Part shown: positions 1-10,887 of the stretch, piece by piece
How the letters are laid out: each line of letters starts with the position of its first letter
Numbering within the stretch: position 1 is the first letter of the stretch
DNA from: Spirodela intermedia
Taxonomy: Eukaryota; Streptophyta; Magnoliopsida; Alismatales; Araceae
Direction of reading: 5' to 3'
Length of the DNA stretch: 64,000 bases
NCBI GenBank assembly: GCA_902729315.2
Contig: LR746268.1
Coordinates: 5,315,501 to 5,379,500 of the forward strand
Notes under the pieces: model-generated
The model's input: the letters and a program-made list of their open reading frames with translations, nothing else
What the model was told of the DNA's origin: nothing
Databases searched by the model: none
Translations under genes and position numbers: made by a program

Positions 1-1246
1 TGTTCAGGCATTTAAAGATATCGACAATTACTGTATTCCTAGCTTTTCATTCCCCATTAAATAAAGACAGATGTTGGATATAATAAAGGAAAGTATTAAC
101 GAATAAAAGATAAATAGATGGAGGGTATGAGAGATTTTTATAACAGAGAACTCTTCCATTCCCAAGAGAGTATCCCAATATAGTGGAAGAAGGTAGACAA
201 TGATGCGGAGACAATGTCAAAAAACAATGGAGGTGATGCAAGCGAGGGAAGAAGAACAGAGAAGAATGACAAGTAGGAAGTGGTCATCATAGTGCCAGGC
301 ACTAGTTGCACCAGAAGGTGGAAGTATAAACTGTTTTTTTCCCCTCCATTTACAGACGTTCAGCGCCAAGCCTCAAGGCTTTAAGTGGCCATTTAGGTTC
401 ATAAGGACGAAAGGGATGGATGATTCTAATCAGTTAATCAAATCATTCCGCCTAGGAGTCAGCAATTGATACAACAAGCCGTGTATTTTCTAAGTTTGTC
501 TATTGCCCTGACGAATGTTCACTTTCGTCAGGAGGAAAGTTCAGATAATGCTTGTTAAAAATTGATATGGTCCCACATCATTCACAGAACATAGAATAAA
601 ATTGATATGCCTGTTCAGATCCAGTGTTTTCCAACTAGAGTCAAGACGCATGAGGCTGGTTGGTTTTAAAAATTCATATACTGTGATCTGTACTTCGCTT
701 TCTCTGATCTGGTCAACTGAAGGTTGGACTCCATGGAGCGGTCAGATTGCATTGAGGGGATAATACAATCTGAGCAAACCATAGTTGAATTGCATGGAGG
801 GTTCTGTTTAAGAAAACCGAAACGTAATGACCAGTTTTCTAAAAACACATTCCCTATAAATTCACTCAGACGCTGAACATATTTCAGAAACAAGTTTGAA
901 ATCACACAATGTTGAAGAGAAATATGAGCTCCCATGGATTGTTGAAACCATAGAAATACAAGAATGCCCATTTTGTTATTTTCAACGACTGAATTGGACA
1001 GAAAAGTAAATAGGTATCTTTTTATGTAAATAACCAATCATTTTTCATAATTCTTTCAATAGCTTTTATGAATTGGACATCTTTTGCCAGTAGCAGTTCA
1101 GTTCTGAACAATCACTATCAAGAGTGGTCCAAAAACAACCCCAATTTTGCAGTTTCACAAGATATAAAATATATTGAAAAAGATAAAATTCAAGGTGTGT
1201 TTCAACTTTGGATCTAAAAAAAAGAAAACCTTGAACAAACATGTAC
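1..1246 (-). other. Partial last visible intron of VHA-C
   Basis: On the minus strand this follows the exon ending at 1247, whose donor (GTACAT) lies at 1246-1241. I searched for the next expected exon, which should encode a segment like FSSWMHFCAVR, and did not find it. The final 85 or so residues of VHA-C therefore probably lie left of the window. No other gene or recognisable repeat is visible here. Confidence 0.6.
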
Positions 1247-4200
1247 CTCTCCGTAACTAGCATAGCACCACTGTAGAAGTGAACTCCTGATTATTTCCTG
1301 ATCCTGAATCAGCTTTTCAAGTTCTTCCTTCCTATTCTCTTGTGCTTCTGGACTAAATTCAAATTCCCGGATCTGAATCAGAAGAAAAATTGTTGCATCA
1401 AGGAAAACTGCAATAAAACAGCCGAGGTATTCCTCACACTGCACATCCTTGGAGTTGCTACTAACTACAGAAAAGACAACCGAATCAAAGGTGAAGGCTT
1501 ATCAAATTATTTCTCCAGAATTAATAATCTCAGTTTTTTACATACGAAAGATAGAATTTGTGCTAAAATAATGGCACCAATCACAACTATCCGATTTGCA
1601 TGCAGAAGCATAAGAGCACATTATTGAATATCAAATAAAGTAAGAAACTTGCCTGAAAACCTCGGTCTCGTGCACTTGTTTTAAAGCTATCAGCAACTCG
1701 ACTGAATAGTGTTACCGTGTAAAGAGCATATTCATTATCCTCATACAGTTTCTTGGAGGACCTGGGTACCTAATTCGAATAATTCATTAGATACAAAACT
1801 TCAGGGAAACAAGGAGAAAAGCAGAGTATCATTAACCATGCACCCTTCTCAAACACACTTTTTCCTCACAATAACTATCCACATCAATAGACTGGGGAAA
1901 GCTACATCACAAGAGAGTCGAATTACAGGTCCCATAGACCTGTAAAATAATGATCAGGATGATAGAAATCCATTATTACTTTTCTTCTTTTTTCTAGAAG
2001 ATGAGCATGTTTTGAAAAACAGTGGGATCTCCAATAGTATGTTAACTTTAGAGAATACGGTCCAAAGGAATAATAAATGGGACGACTTCATGCTCTATCC
2101 TCTATTTGTATGAATTCTTTCCCATCTAAAATCATGAATAAGGCTCAAATGTTCAGGCAAACAAAAACCACAGAGGATCACTTTCTGAAACCAAGGGAAC
2201 CATGAGAGAGTCATACGAGACAAAGACCCAAATGGTCGGACTCATTTCGGTTTATCTTCCCTCCCTCGCAGCCAGGCAAGCGAAGTAAATACCTCTGAGT
2301 TATAGTTTCAGTAAGATGGGCCAAAAGTGCAAAATCTTAACAATAATTTTTTTTAATCCCTAACCTTTAAGACTTTGGTTCCATCTACACTAAGCGCAAG
2401 TAAGAAACTTTCCGATCAAATTACATCTTTGATGACACGTGACAAGTTCATCTTGCAAACCAAACATTTGCAATCCCTAGCAACGAATGTAAGACCTAAT
2501 ATCACCTGAAAAACCAAATATGCGTGAAAATTCAAAAGGCACCCCGGGCAATTGGAAATCTCCTAGGAAGACAGGGATCAGAACAATCAGATGGGATCAG
2601 CAAATAATGACTGAACATTCGCACGATCAGACTTTTTTTTCTTAAAAAATAATCGTAAAAAAAATGGTTGAGATCATAGAACTGAGCCAATCAAGATTAG
2701 ATAAATTAGATGGACTAGACCGATTCAGTGGACAGAGAATATTTTATTAAATATTAGTCAGTGTAGTCACTCCAGGGTCATCCCTGTATCCTACTTAGGT
2801 AATAGCTAAAGATCACAGAACTGAGTCGATCAAGATCAGATGAATTAAATAGACCCGACCGATTCAGTGGACTGGGAAACTGTTTTACAAAGTACTGTTC
2901 AGTGTAGTCACTCCCGGGTTACCCCTGTGTCGTGCTTAGGTAACTAAAATATCCATAACATGTAAAAATTAAATAACTCGGACTCAATAGTTTGAAACCT
3001 GGAAGCTGACCATGAATCGAAGCTGTCAAAAAGCCATCTTAGCATCTTACCACAAAAGTTGTCAATGTTTCGTAAGTTGAAAGCCATTCCTTTTGAGAGT
3101 ATTTTGAAACAACTGCAAGGAGTGTCACCAGGTGCTCTGATGTGATAATATCCTCGGGCTTTACCAGGTTGGAGACATCACGAACCGCTAAACTGATGCA
3201 GGAACATAAAGAAAGATACAACTCAACATTCTAGCGGCGTATTCTCCAAGTGACGTGAGGAACCAATTGTAAAACCTCCAGGATAGCCAGCTCGCATGTT
3301 GAAATAGCACATGTCCGACCTATAAATCACTGATACAAATGTACGTACCTTCCACTTTGCTTTCTGTTTATTGCATTAAGCTGACTTCGCACATTATTGT
3401 ATTCAGCAGCACGAACCTGAAAAAATAGATCTGAAGATGAGCCCCCCAGACAAATCTGATATGATCGAAAATATATAATATCCTGATGGACTCGGGATTT
3501 CTGTTATTTTTTATAAGTAAACATAGGTGATGTAAATCCTTAACAAGCAAGATTTTATGATATTTAGGGAAAAACGGAAACTAAAATGCGGAATTTCTAA
3601 GGGGAACGGTACATAGATATGCATTTTAAAATGCTAGAAATGTTCTCTATAGGATAAATCGTAAATGGAGATGTAAGAAGTCCAGGACTATGTAAAATAT
3701 GCGGATAGAGGTTAAGAACTTGACAGGAAAATCGTGACAACAAATTCGGGGATTTTCTGAAAAGAGAGGAGAAAAAATTCACATCCACGTGTCTCATATT
3801 CATAGCGAGATTAAGTAATTTTCTATGAATAAAGAAACCTCAAAATGGCAGAGCTATCATGGAATACGGTTATGTTGGTACAAGCAACCAGTATTGAACG
3901 CGAGAGTTAAATATGAGGATGTGAAAGAGGCAGGTACACCAACCCTGAACTAGAGAACATACGTCTGCAGATGGGAAGTTGGTTTGCCCAGAATACCAAG
4001 AGCTAGAGAAGAGCAGTTTAAACAGGATACCAGACTGCTTAAGTGAATGACGCCGAAAAAATAATGAGGAAAAAAAAAAAACACTGAGAGTGAATAATAG
4101 GTGTCTCGTCATATTTTCCATGCCAAACAGCTCATCTGATTCTGATAGGTGGTTTCACATGCAAGGGAAAGGGAAAGTAGGGTTTCTGCCTAGAGCTATG

Positions 4201-5472
4201 CCTTCGTTGGCTGGCTCTCATTTCCCACAGAATAATTGACCAGATATGTGGAAAGTGTAACATGTTGAAAGTTGGGACCAATGAAAAGAGATTGCGAGTT
4301 TAAAAAGCAAAAAGTTGCTTCTTCGCTGGAAATGGTTTTACGAATATGAAATGGGCAGTGAGGCCAGGTTTGCTGCGTAAAAGAAAAGAGAACGAAGGGG
4401 GTAAAAACTGACGAGATGGCTATCAACAAAACTAGAGCCTTTTACTCCGAGCTTATGGACTTCCTCCTTGGTCATCAGAGTAGCACTAACTTGATTACGT
4501 CAAAAGTTTCATCGATGAGTTCTCAAGTTATGAAGTGACCACACCATATACCCTCCAACGGACTCACATTTTTTGCATAGAAATCATTTGATTCTCTTTT
4601 ACTGTCTATAAATAATGCATGAATCTTCTATTTCCGATACTATAAAGTCCTCAAACTTGCACCGATACGTTAAAGTCACTAGCAGGAAAAACGTTTTCTT
4701 TTTCAGTATTCCCGATGACAAATATCCAATTTTTTTGGCATTTGAACTTCTGGAAATTTGAGGAATATATTACCTTCATATCATCCTCTATCTTGGCAAC
4801 TTGGGAGTGGATGTTGTCCACAATCTCTCTCAGAGGTGACATGGTAGGATACCTGGCTTCGTCCCAGACAAACCTGCAATTTCACGTCCTCCACTGTGAC
4901 AAAACTGCATGAATCCCAAACACGCACAAAGATATTTTGTTGCCAAGCACAATGTCAAGAGCACCTTGTCAGGTAGGTGTCCACAGGGACCCCATCCACC
5001 GTAAGCGCCCCACCCTCTGCGCCAGAGGCTCTCTCCAGCTCCTCGATTTGCCGCCGGATCTTATGTGAGACGCTCTCAATGAAGTTGTTGGACTGACGAA
5101 TTTCTCACAGAATCAAAAGCCCGCGTCAATTAAAAGGAAATCGAAATATAAACCATCTTTTGATCCAAATTCAGGAAGGAAGTCAGACCTTCACAAGATC
5201 GTCGCTGAGAGACAGCAGGGAATCTAAGGTCCCAACGCGGAGATCGGGCGCATTGAACTGTGGAATAGAATTACATCATACGAAATTAGAGAAAAAAAGA
5301 TGGAATCGAATCGGAACACAACGTCTTGGCGGAAACGGAGATAACAGCTTACCCTATACAGAGGAGTGTCGAACGCGTTCTTTGAGATGGCCTCCTGCAG
5401 CAGAGCCCATTGTACGGTCTGCGAAGTCTGGACGGGGAGGGAGACCACCCAATATCTCGATGTGGGCGCCAT
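1247..5472 (-). CDS. VHA-C: V-type proton ATPase subunit C (3' end outside window)
   Basis: Subunit C of the V1 sector links the peripheral stalks to the membrane sector of the vacuolar/endomembrane proton pump (DET3 in Arabidopsis). Eight exons on the minus strand, each fitting in phase: 5472-5353, 5257-5189, 5092-4965, 4873-4774, 3416-3349, 3192-3051, 1769-1653 and 1372-1247. They encode 290 residues of an expected 375 or so. The protein starts MAPTSRYWVVSLPV. Family hallmarks include FDTPLYR, LRVGTLDSLL, KIRRQIEELER, LTVDGVPVDTYLTRFVWDEA, YPTMSPL, NLVKPEDI, SEHLVTLLAVV and SLLQWCYASYGE. The start codon was chosen because MxxxSRYWVVSLPV is the family N-terminus. All introns begin GT except the intron at 1652-1373, which begins GC. 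The C-terminal exon(s) are missing only because the window ends. Confidence 0.96.
2672..2943. repeat. Two-copy tandem repeat (about 139 bp) in a VHA-C intron
   Basis: Unit 1 starts gatcatagaactgag at 2672 and unit 2 starts gatcacagaactgag at 2811. Both contain gaccgattcagtgga, cagtgtagtcactcc and a closing cttaggtaa. The copies differ by many substitutions, so the duplication is not recent. It lies in the intron between the exons at 3192-3051 and 1769-1653. Confidence 0.8.
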
Positions 5473-6256
5473 CCGACTGCGAGATCTCCCCAACCGGACG
5501 AAGTCCACTGATTCCCGCTCCCTCCTCTCCTCTTCCACCTGATACCACAACCGCCCTTTCTCTATTCGATGATTGGGTCAAGAATGTTCTTCCCCGGGAT
5601 CGGTTTTCCTCCCCCCTGCGAAGGTCCTACGGTTTGTCGACCAGCGAAGAAAGCTCGCCTATAATGGCACAATTATTCGGCACCCCTTTCTACGCCATCA
5701 TTTTCATAAACAACCTCAAAAAAAGAAAATCATTTTTTTCCCTCCCTCTTTATTCCTTCTAAAGCTTCTAACTCGAAATCAAATTATTATTTATTACAGA
5801 ATAGGGCTCATAAATCCAATATTTCTCCTGTGACCCTTTATCTCACTCTGCCACTCCTTCCCTGGCGCTTTATGATAGCGACATCAGTATCATGTGATAT
5901 GGGACGCCCAAAGGATGGCGACTACCATTTGATTGTATTTTATGTGAGTAAGAGCCCATTTTCCTATTTTAGGAAATATATACGAATAATTTTATTTTAC
6001 GGGTAAAAATGTAAGGAGGCAAAATATGCTACGATAAAATTACTGTGATTATTAGCACTAAAGCATAGTCGAAAGTACACTCTTTTGGTCGTAAATATCG
6101 GAAAATAATGGTTTTAAATATTATTTTTTTCTCATTAAAGTCATATGAATTGGGCATTATTTATAAAATATAGTGGATAAAGCTAAATTACTAAGAGTTT
6201 ACTAAATTACGTCAAGGGGTTAAACTGAAATTTGTTGGAGAATTTGGTTTCTTTTC
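5473..6256. other. VHA-C leader and intergenic spacer
   Basis: The first 100 bases or so should hold the VHA-C leader and core promoter on the minus strand. From about 5,700 the sequence becomes AT-rich. I see no convincing gene or repeat. Open frames here overlap VHA-C exon 1 in other frames and lack family features. Confidence 0.5.
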
Positions 6257-6261
6257 AAAAA
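6257..6261 (-). terminator. Pol III T-run terminator of tRNA-Lys
   Basis: The plus strand shows AAAAA just left of the tRNA. On the minus strand this is TTTTT, one base after the tRNA 3' end, as expected for RNA polymerase III termination. Confidence 0.85.
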
Positions 6262-6262
6262 G

Positions 6263-6335
6263 CGCCCACCGTGGGGCTCGAACCCACGACCACAAGGTTA
6301 AGAGCCTTGCGCTCTACCGACTGAGCTAGACGGGC
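6263..6335 (-). tRNA. tRNA-Lys (anticodon CTT)
   Basis: The 73-nt sequence folds as a complete cloverleaf. The acceptor stem GCCCGTC pairs with GGTGGGC, with discriminator G. The D stem is GCTC/GAGC, the anticodon stem CAAGG/CCTTG with loop CTCTTAA, and the T stem GTGGG/CCCAC with loop TTCGAGC. Anticodon CTT is at positions 34-36, so it reads AAG (Lys). There is no intron and no encoded CCA, which is usual for a nuclear plant tRNA. The internal A and B boxes are intact. Confidence 0.97.
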
Positions 6336-7837
6336 TTGTCGACGAAAGCAAAGAGTAAATTAATATGTTTATTAAAAGGTCTTTATATTGCTCTTTTGCA
6401 AAGGCTTTCTCTAATTCACCTCTTCGTCTAGCATCTTCCATCCGGCGACGCCTCCTGTTGAGACGAGGTCGGTATTTGCCTGCGATTGTCTCTTGCCAGG
6501 GCTTCTTCTTGCGGCTTCTGATATTTCAGAGGAGCGTCCTTCCCGCCAAAAAAATTAGGTAATCATTGCGCCCAAAGATTTATATTTTGTTCTACTCTCC
6601 GAAGCATATGGTTATTTCGCGGTGCAGTTAATTTGGAGAGGGATTTGTGGAGGAGAAGACCTGTTGCATTTTGCTTGCATTGGACGCATTCTCGATACGC
6701 CTGAATAAATTCACGAAGGCATTCGAACGCGTATTGAAAGCATTATTTTAAACTAATCTTAAATGGATTTCAAGTTCGTGATCTTTGGCTGAAGTGTATA
6801 TTTTTAGCAAGAATTAGAAACTCTTCGAAGAATTATTTACGGAACAGATGAAGATTCGTTCCAAATTGATGCCTTGGTTCTCCAATATCATTTCCTGTAA
6901 TATAGAATACGCGAGAGACATCCTCTAAAAATGAGGAACTCTGAGTTCTCTCTGGTTTGGACATTGGAGTTAGGGTTATAGACTAGTTGTGCTCTATCAA
7001 GGGGTTGACCAAACAAGGGTCTCGCCCGGAAAGGGGGGGCGGCGCGGCAGGTGGGGCGTGGTTGCAACGTGGTGTTTTGGGGTTTTCAGCAGGAAGCAAT
7101 GGACATGGTCTCACAAAAAATGCTGCTAGGGTGAACTGGTATGCTGTTGACTATATTAATTAATGGACTCTGATCCTCGTGGTTCCCTTATTGCTGACAG
7201 CGTAGATTGCCTACTTTAGGGTGAGCAAAGTCGCTAAATTATAGGCAGGAGTTGTCAGAAGTAAGAGAATCTCTTCTATATCCATGACAAGCCTTCCTGG
7301 CTGTAGCTCAGCATACTCATGCTTGTCCTTGGATTAAGCTTTTATATAAAATCTGAATTTTTTACTCGCGAATTTAGAAACCTAAAATTTGATGCTAGAT
7401 TCATCATTCTTTTCCCTCAGCGAAGAAGGCACTGTACTTGAAACAGATGTATTAATGGTAAGAAGATTTGCCTTATATTAGTACTCCGACCATATCGCTA
7501 AATCATGGAAAAGATTTACTTTTTTCCTCTGTCGCCTGGCTGTTGCCTGCTCTTGTGCGTTCTGTTTTCGGTTGCATTTGCAAGATCAGAAGATAATTCT
7601 TCCCTAGTTTCGTTGCACGTACAACATTCACAACGTCGCTATTGCAGGAATAGTTATAATTTTCTTGTCAACAGGTTCCTTAAAGTTTCCTGGTTCGCTA
7701 CTCCAAGCTTGTTTGCTCTTGCTTCCTTGCAGTTAATTGAAACAAAATTTGAAATCCTGTATTTTACTAGCTCTCTCAGTTTTTCTCTCTTTATAGTATC
7801 AACTTTTCTAACTGCTTGATTTAACCATTGCAACAGA
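6336..7837. other. Intergenic spacer and probable leader intron of next gene
   Basis: No gene family is recognisable. A pyrimidine-rich stretch ending TTGCAACAG at 7838 resembles a 3' splice site just upstream of the start codon at 7886. The right end may therefore be a 5'-UTR intron. A 104-aa open frame at 7505-7819 has no family features and is not called. Confidence 0.4.
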
Positions 7838-7885
7838 TAATATCATACGGAGGTCAGAGGTCAGTAGGTACAAGGCCTGGGATCA

Positions 7886-9471
7886 ATGGATTTAGAGACC
7901 GAGAATCGCCTTGCCACTATGCTGATGGAAGAAGCTAGACGCTTGCGACTTCAGGCAGATAAAGAAGGTGTCGGGGTTTACCTCCACCAACCAAAAGTGA
8001 GAGGCCGCCCAAACTCCCGTTTTCTGACTGCTACTGTTGTTGGGGTGCAGCAAGGTGAATACTGGTTTCGTTTCAACCATTTTTTGTTAATCTTACTGTA
8101 AATTGCAAAACCAAAGGGCGATAGTTGTTCTTCAGAGATGGGACAATATTCTTGGCAGACGTCTCTAAGTGAGTGAAAAGAGTTTGCCTGGAGCGTACAA
8201 TTTTGCATGCTCTCACTAAGGAAATGATCATCATACTCTAACCAAGAGTAGGGTTAATTTACTTTTCTAAATTTCTCCTTTATCTTCTCCCTTCTTCTAC
8301 CATCTTGTTGGAGGAGGGGCGGATCTTATCTTTTTACATCATCTTTTGTTTGTCCTAGTCGCTTCTCTTCCTCCCCTGTTTGCTACACTGTCAGTTTTCC
8401 TAGTCATTGGGGAGTTTCTAGAGTTGCTTGTTAACCCTGAAAATTTTATTTTCCCGTTTGTGATTATAGAAATTTATTTTCATTTTTGTACAGCTTCCTT
8501 GGCTAATTTGTCGTGTCAATGGTTGATTATGTCTAGCTAATCGAGCCGTGGAGGTCAACGAGATGTGGCGTGCTCGGGAGAAGGAGCTAGAGCTGGACAG
8601 CAGGTTATCCCACCGGGATAGAAGAGAGAGGCACCAGTCTGATCAATCGAAGGAGAGTCCGAGTTCAAGAAATGCACCTTCATCAAGCAAGCACAAGCGC
8701 ACAGATTTCCTACCCAATGAGAATGATGGCCTAAGAGACGAAGAGGTTGAAGAATTTCTTCAATCAAGGTCAGTTGGCGTGTTCTAAAATCCCTAAATAC
8801 TTGTTCTTAGCTCTGCAGATTAGCGGCACAGAACTCCATTGTGAAGGTTCTTTAGCCTAAAGTCGTGTGTCATAGTTTCAGATATGATATAAACGAGATA
8901 CCTCAGACCACTGCTCATAATGTGGCAATTCATTGAAAGATAATCATACTTAGGAGAAAACCCTCTACGCCGTAGATCTTTACTACTGCTTATTTGCTTG
9001 CTCGTTCGGAATTATCGCTCCAAAAATCGACAACCACTGGGATATCAATTACATGTTCTATACCTTTGGTTGTTTATGGCAAAAGGTTTATTATTCATGG
9101 GTATGTTGTTATTTGACAGGATGAAGAGGGGCAGAGGTGCTGTAGGATCTAGGATGGACGAACCTGGTCCTTACCCTGTTTGCACCCCTTCTAGCCCCAA
9201 CGAGAAGATTCTCCCAAGCCACGAAGTGAGTCCTCTAGAAGAGTCACGAAGGCGGCGAGTTCTTGGTCCGGAGAAGCCGGCCTCCTTTCTTCCCCTTCGC
9301 AAGCAGCTCAAGGAAGCCTCCTCCTCTCGTAGAGATTCTACCAAGGTCGACGATGATTCCCGGTCAAAGCGGCGGCGGCGGTGCTCGGAGGATGTGGAGT
9401 GCAGATCAGAGGAATCCCGAGATCGGAGGAAGAAGGACAAGAAGCAAAGGCACCGCCGCCGGAGCCGATGA
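7886..9471 (+). CDS. Conserved plant Arg/Lys/Ser-rich protein, function unknown
   Basis: Three exons (7886-8054, 8537-8768, 9120-9471) join in phase to 250 codons plus stop. The introns begin GTGAAT and GTCAGT and end TCTAG and ACAG. The protein starts MDLETENRLATMLMEEAR. The conserved core includes VRGRPNSRFLTATV, VGVQQANRAVEVNEMW and, across the last junction, KRGRGAVGSRMDEPGPY. The C-terminus is strongly basic and serine-rich (runs such as SKRRRR and KKDKKQRHRRRSR), as in nuclear or RNA-processing proteins. I recognise the same three blocks in uncharacterised proteins of other flowering plants but know of no demonstrated role. Nuclear localisation is inferred from the basic tail only. Confidence 0.9.
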
Positions 9472-9999
9472 AACTGGCGGCCGGTCGCGGATCTTCTGTG
9501 CTGTATGTAATGCCACTGTGTTATAGAATTCTAGCTTGAGGGTTCCCACAACCCCTTAGGAACAGGAATTTCATTCATGGTGTGAGCTGTTTGTTGCCCG
9601 ATGAATAACAGGGTCAGAGTGGTTCTAAGCATTTATGGACTAATTTTTTCCAAGTATTGTCTACGTGACGGCAAAGTTGTAATCTCTTACAGAAACATTT
9701 CCCATTGTCCATTTTCAGTATTTTGTTTTCTGGGTTTCTGTCAAAACGTTGACTTTTCTTAAGAAACGACCGAGCTATAGTCGGCGGCGGTATGTCCCTG
9801 GCGGCTCCAGCCGTTGACTGCGATACTATCTTGAAATCTTTTTGGTCAGCGGTAGGGACCTCTCTGCTTTGGCCGCTCGTCTCCCTTTATGTTCCACACC
9901 CTCTGGTCTGCGAAGCCTCGCTATTCTCGAAACCTGACCTTCTGTGGCGCGGGTTGCGAAGATTCTCGGCTTCTTGCTGCTCCCCTACGGCCTTCGGAA
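9472..9999. other. 3' UTR and promoter spacer
   Basis: Lies between the stop of the Arg/Ser-rich gene and the start of the SAM-domain gene on the same strand. From about 9,780 the sequence becomes GC-richer, consistent with the leader of the next gene. An upstream in-frame ATG at 9889 extends the next reading frame but encodes nothing conserved. Confidence 0.5.
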
Positions 10000-10887
10000 A
10001 TGGCTGATCTACTGCCGGAGATGGAAACCCACGTATCTGGCCTGGGGTCAAAGCGTCAGCGGCGCCCCAGCGTCCGACTTGGCGACATTGGGGAGCAGCG
10101 AGCCGCCACACACGAGTCCAATGTCCGACGCAGCAAGCAGTGGAATTCCTCATCGCACCATCCTCTCCACCCTCACCAGCTTCACGATCAGCCGTCGTCG
10201 GGTGCGGCCTTCCGCGGGGGTGGTAGGGTCCTGGTGCCTGAGGAATGCAACGGTGCCCTAGGATTCCCGATGGCCGCTGAGGACGAAAGCCTGCACTTGG
10301 GCGAGGAGAACCACCTGGAGATGATGATGGGCATCCGCAAGGGGGGCAAGGACGGGAAGGCGAGGAGGGCCGGCGGGTCATCGGCCAGACGCGTGAGGAC
10401 GAATTGGGCGGGGAAGGTGGACGAGGGGATCGCTGCTCTCGAGCTGAAATCGGGGGGTGAGGATGCCGGAGACGAAGCGTGCACATATTCCGATGATCTG
10501 CGATGCGAAGATTCAGAGAGTCCGATCAAGGAGCTTCTACCATCCGAGAGGCCGACAGCCGTTGTTGGGATTTCGGAGAACAGGGACGTGGGCGCTGCTT
10601 CCACTGCACAAGAACAAGAGATGGTGGTGCCTCTGGAGATGGATGCTCAGAAATGGAACAATGGAGATGCCTTAGAGGAAGGCGGCGTCCGGGCATGGTT
10701 GGGTGGCCTAGGGCTGGCCCGGTATACTCCCGTGTTTGAGGTGCATGAGGTGGACGAAGAAGTACTCCCGCTGCTGACACTGGAGGATTTGAAGGATATG
10801 GGGATCAATGCCGTTGGTTCCAGGAGGAAGATTTACTGCGCAATTCAGAAATTTAGAAAGAACTCCTCCAAAGATCATGAGGGCTGA
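10000..10887 (+). CDS. SAM-domain protein (single exon)
   Basis: A 295-codon uninterrupted frame. The start at 10000 is preferred over 9889 because MADLLP followed by KRQRRPSVRLGDIGEQ is the conserved N-terminus of this plant family. A long low-complexity, charged middle contains SNWxxKVDEG-like and DDLRCEDSESP segments. A C-terminal sterile alpha motif domain spans about residues 229-288 (VRAWLGGLGLARYTPVF, EVLPLLTLEDLKDMGI, GSRRKIYCAI). SAM domains are protein-interaction modules, and the LTLEDLKDMGI...GSRRKI core is intact. The coding sequence is GC-rich. Partners and function are not evident from the window. Confidence 0.92.
   Translation: MADLLPEMETHVSGLGSKRQRRPSVRLGDIGEQRAATHESNVRRSKQWNSSSHHPLHPHQLHDQPSSGAAFRGGGRVLVPEECNGALGFPMAAEDESLHLGEENHLEMMMGIRKGGKDGKARRAGGSSARRVRTNWAGKVDEGIAALELKSGGEDAGDEACTYSDDLRCEDSESPIKELLPSERPTAVVGISENRDVGAASTAQEQEMVVPLEMDAQKWNNGDALEEGGVRAWLGGLGLARYTPVFEVHEVDEEVLPLLTLEDLKDMGINAVGSRRKIYCAIQKFRKNSSKDHEG

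Noticed and set aside
47-241. Small open frames on both strands in 1-1246
   Set aside because: They fall in the presumed VHA-C intron and show no coding features.
571-582. GTCCCACATCA, resembling an snRNA USE, in the VHA-C intron
   Set aside because: Differs at the last base, and no TATA box lies at the required distance on that strand.
9889-9999. N-terminal extension of the SAM-domain protein from the upstream ATG
   Set aside because: The extra 37 residues show no conservation I recognise, while MADLLP at 10000 matches the family start.
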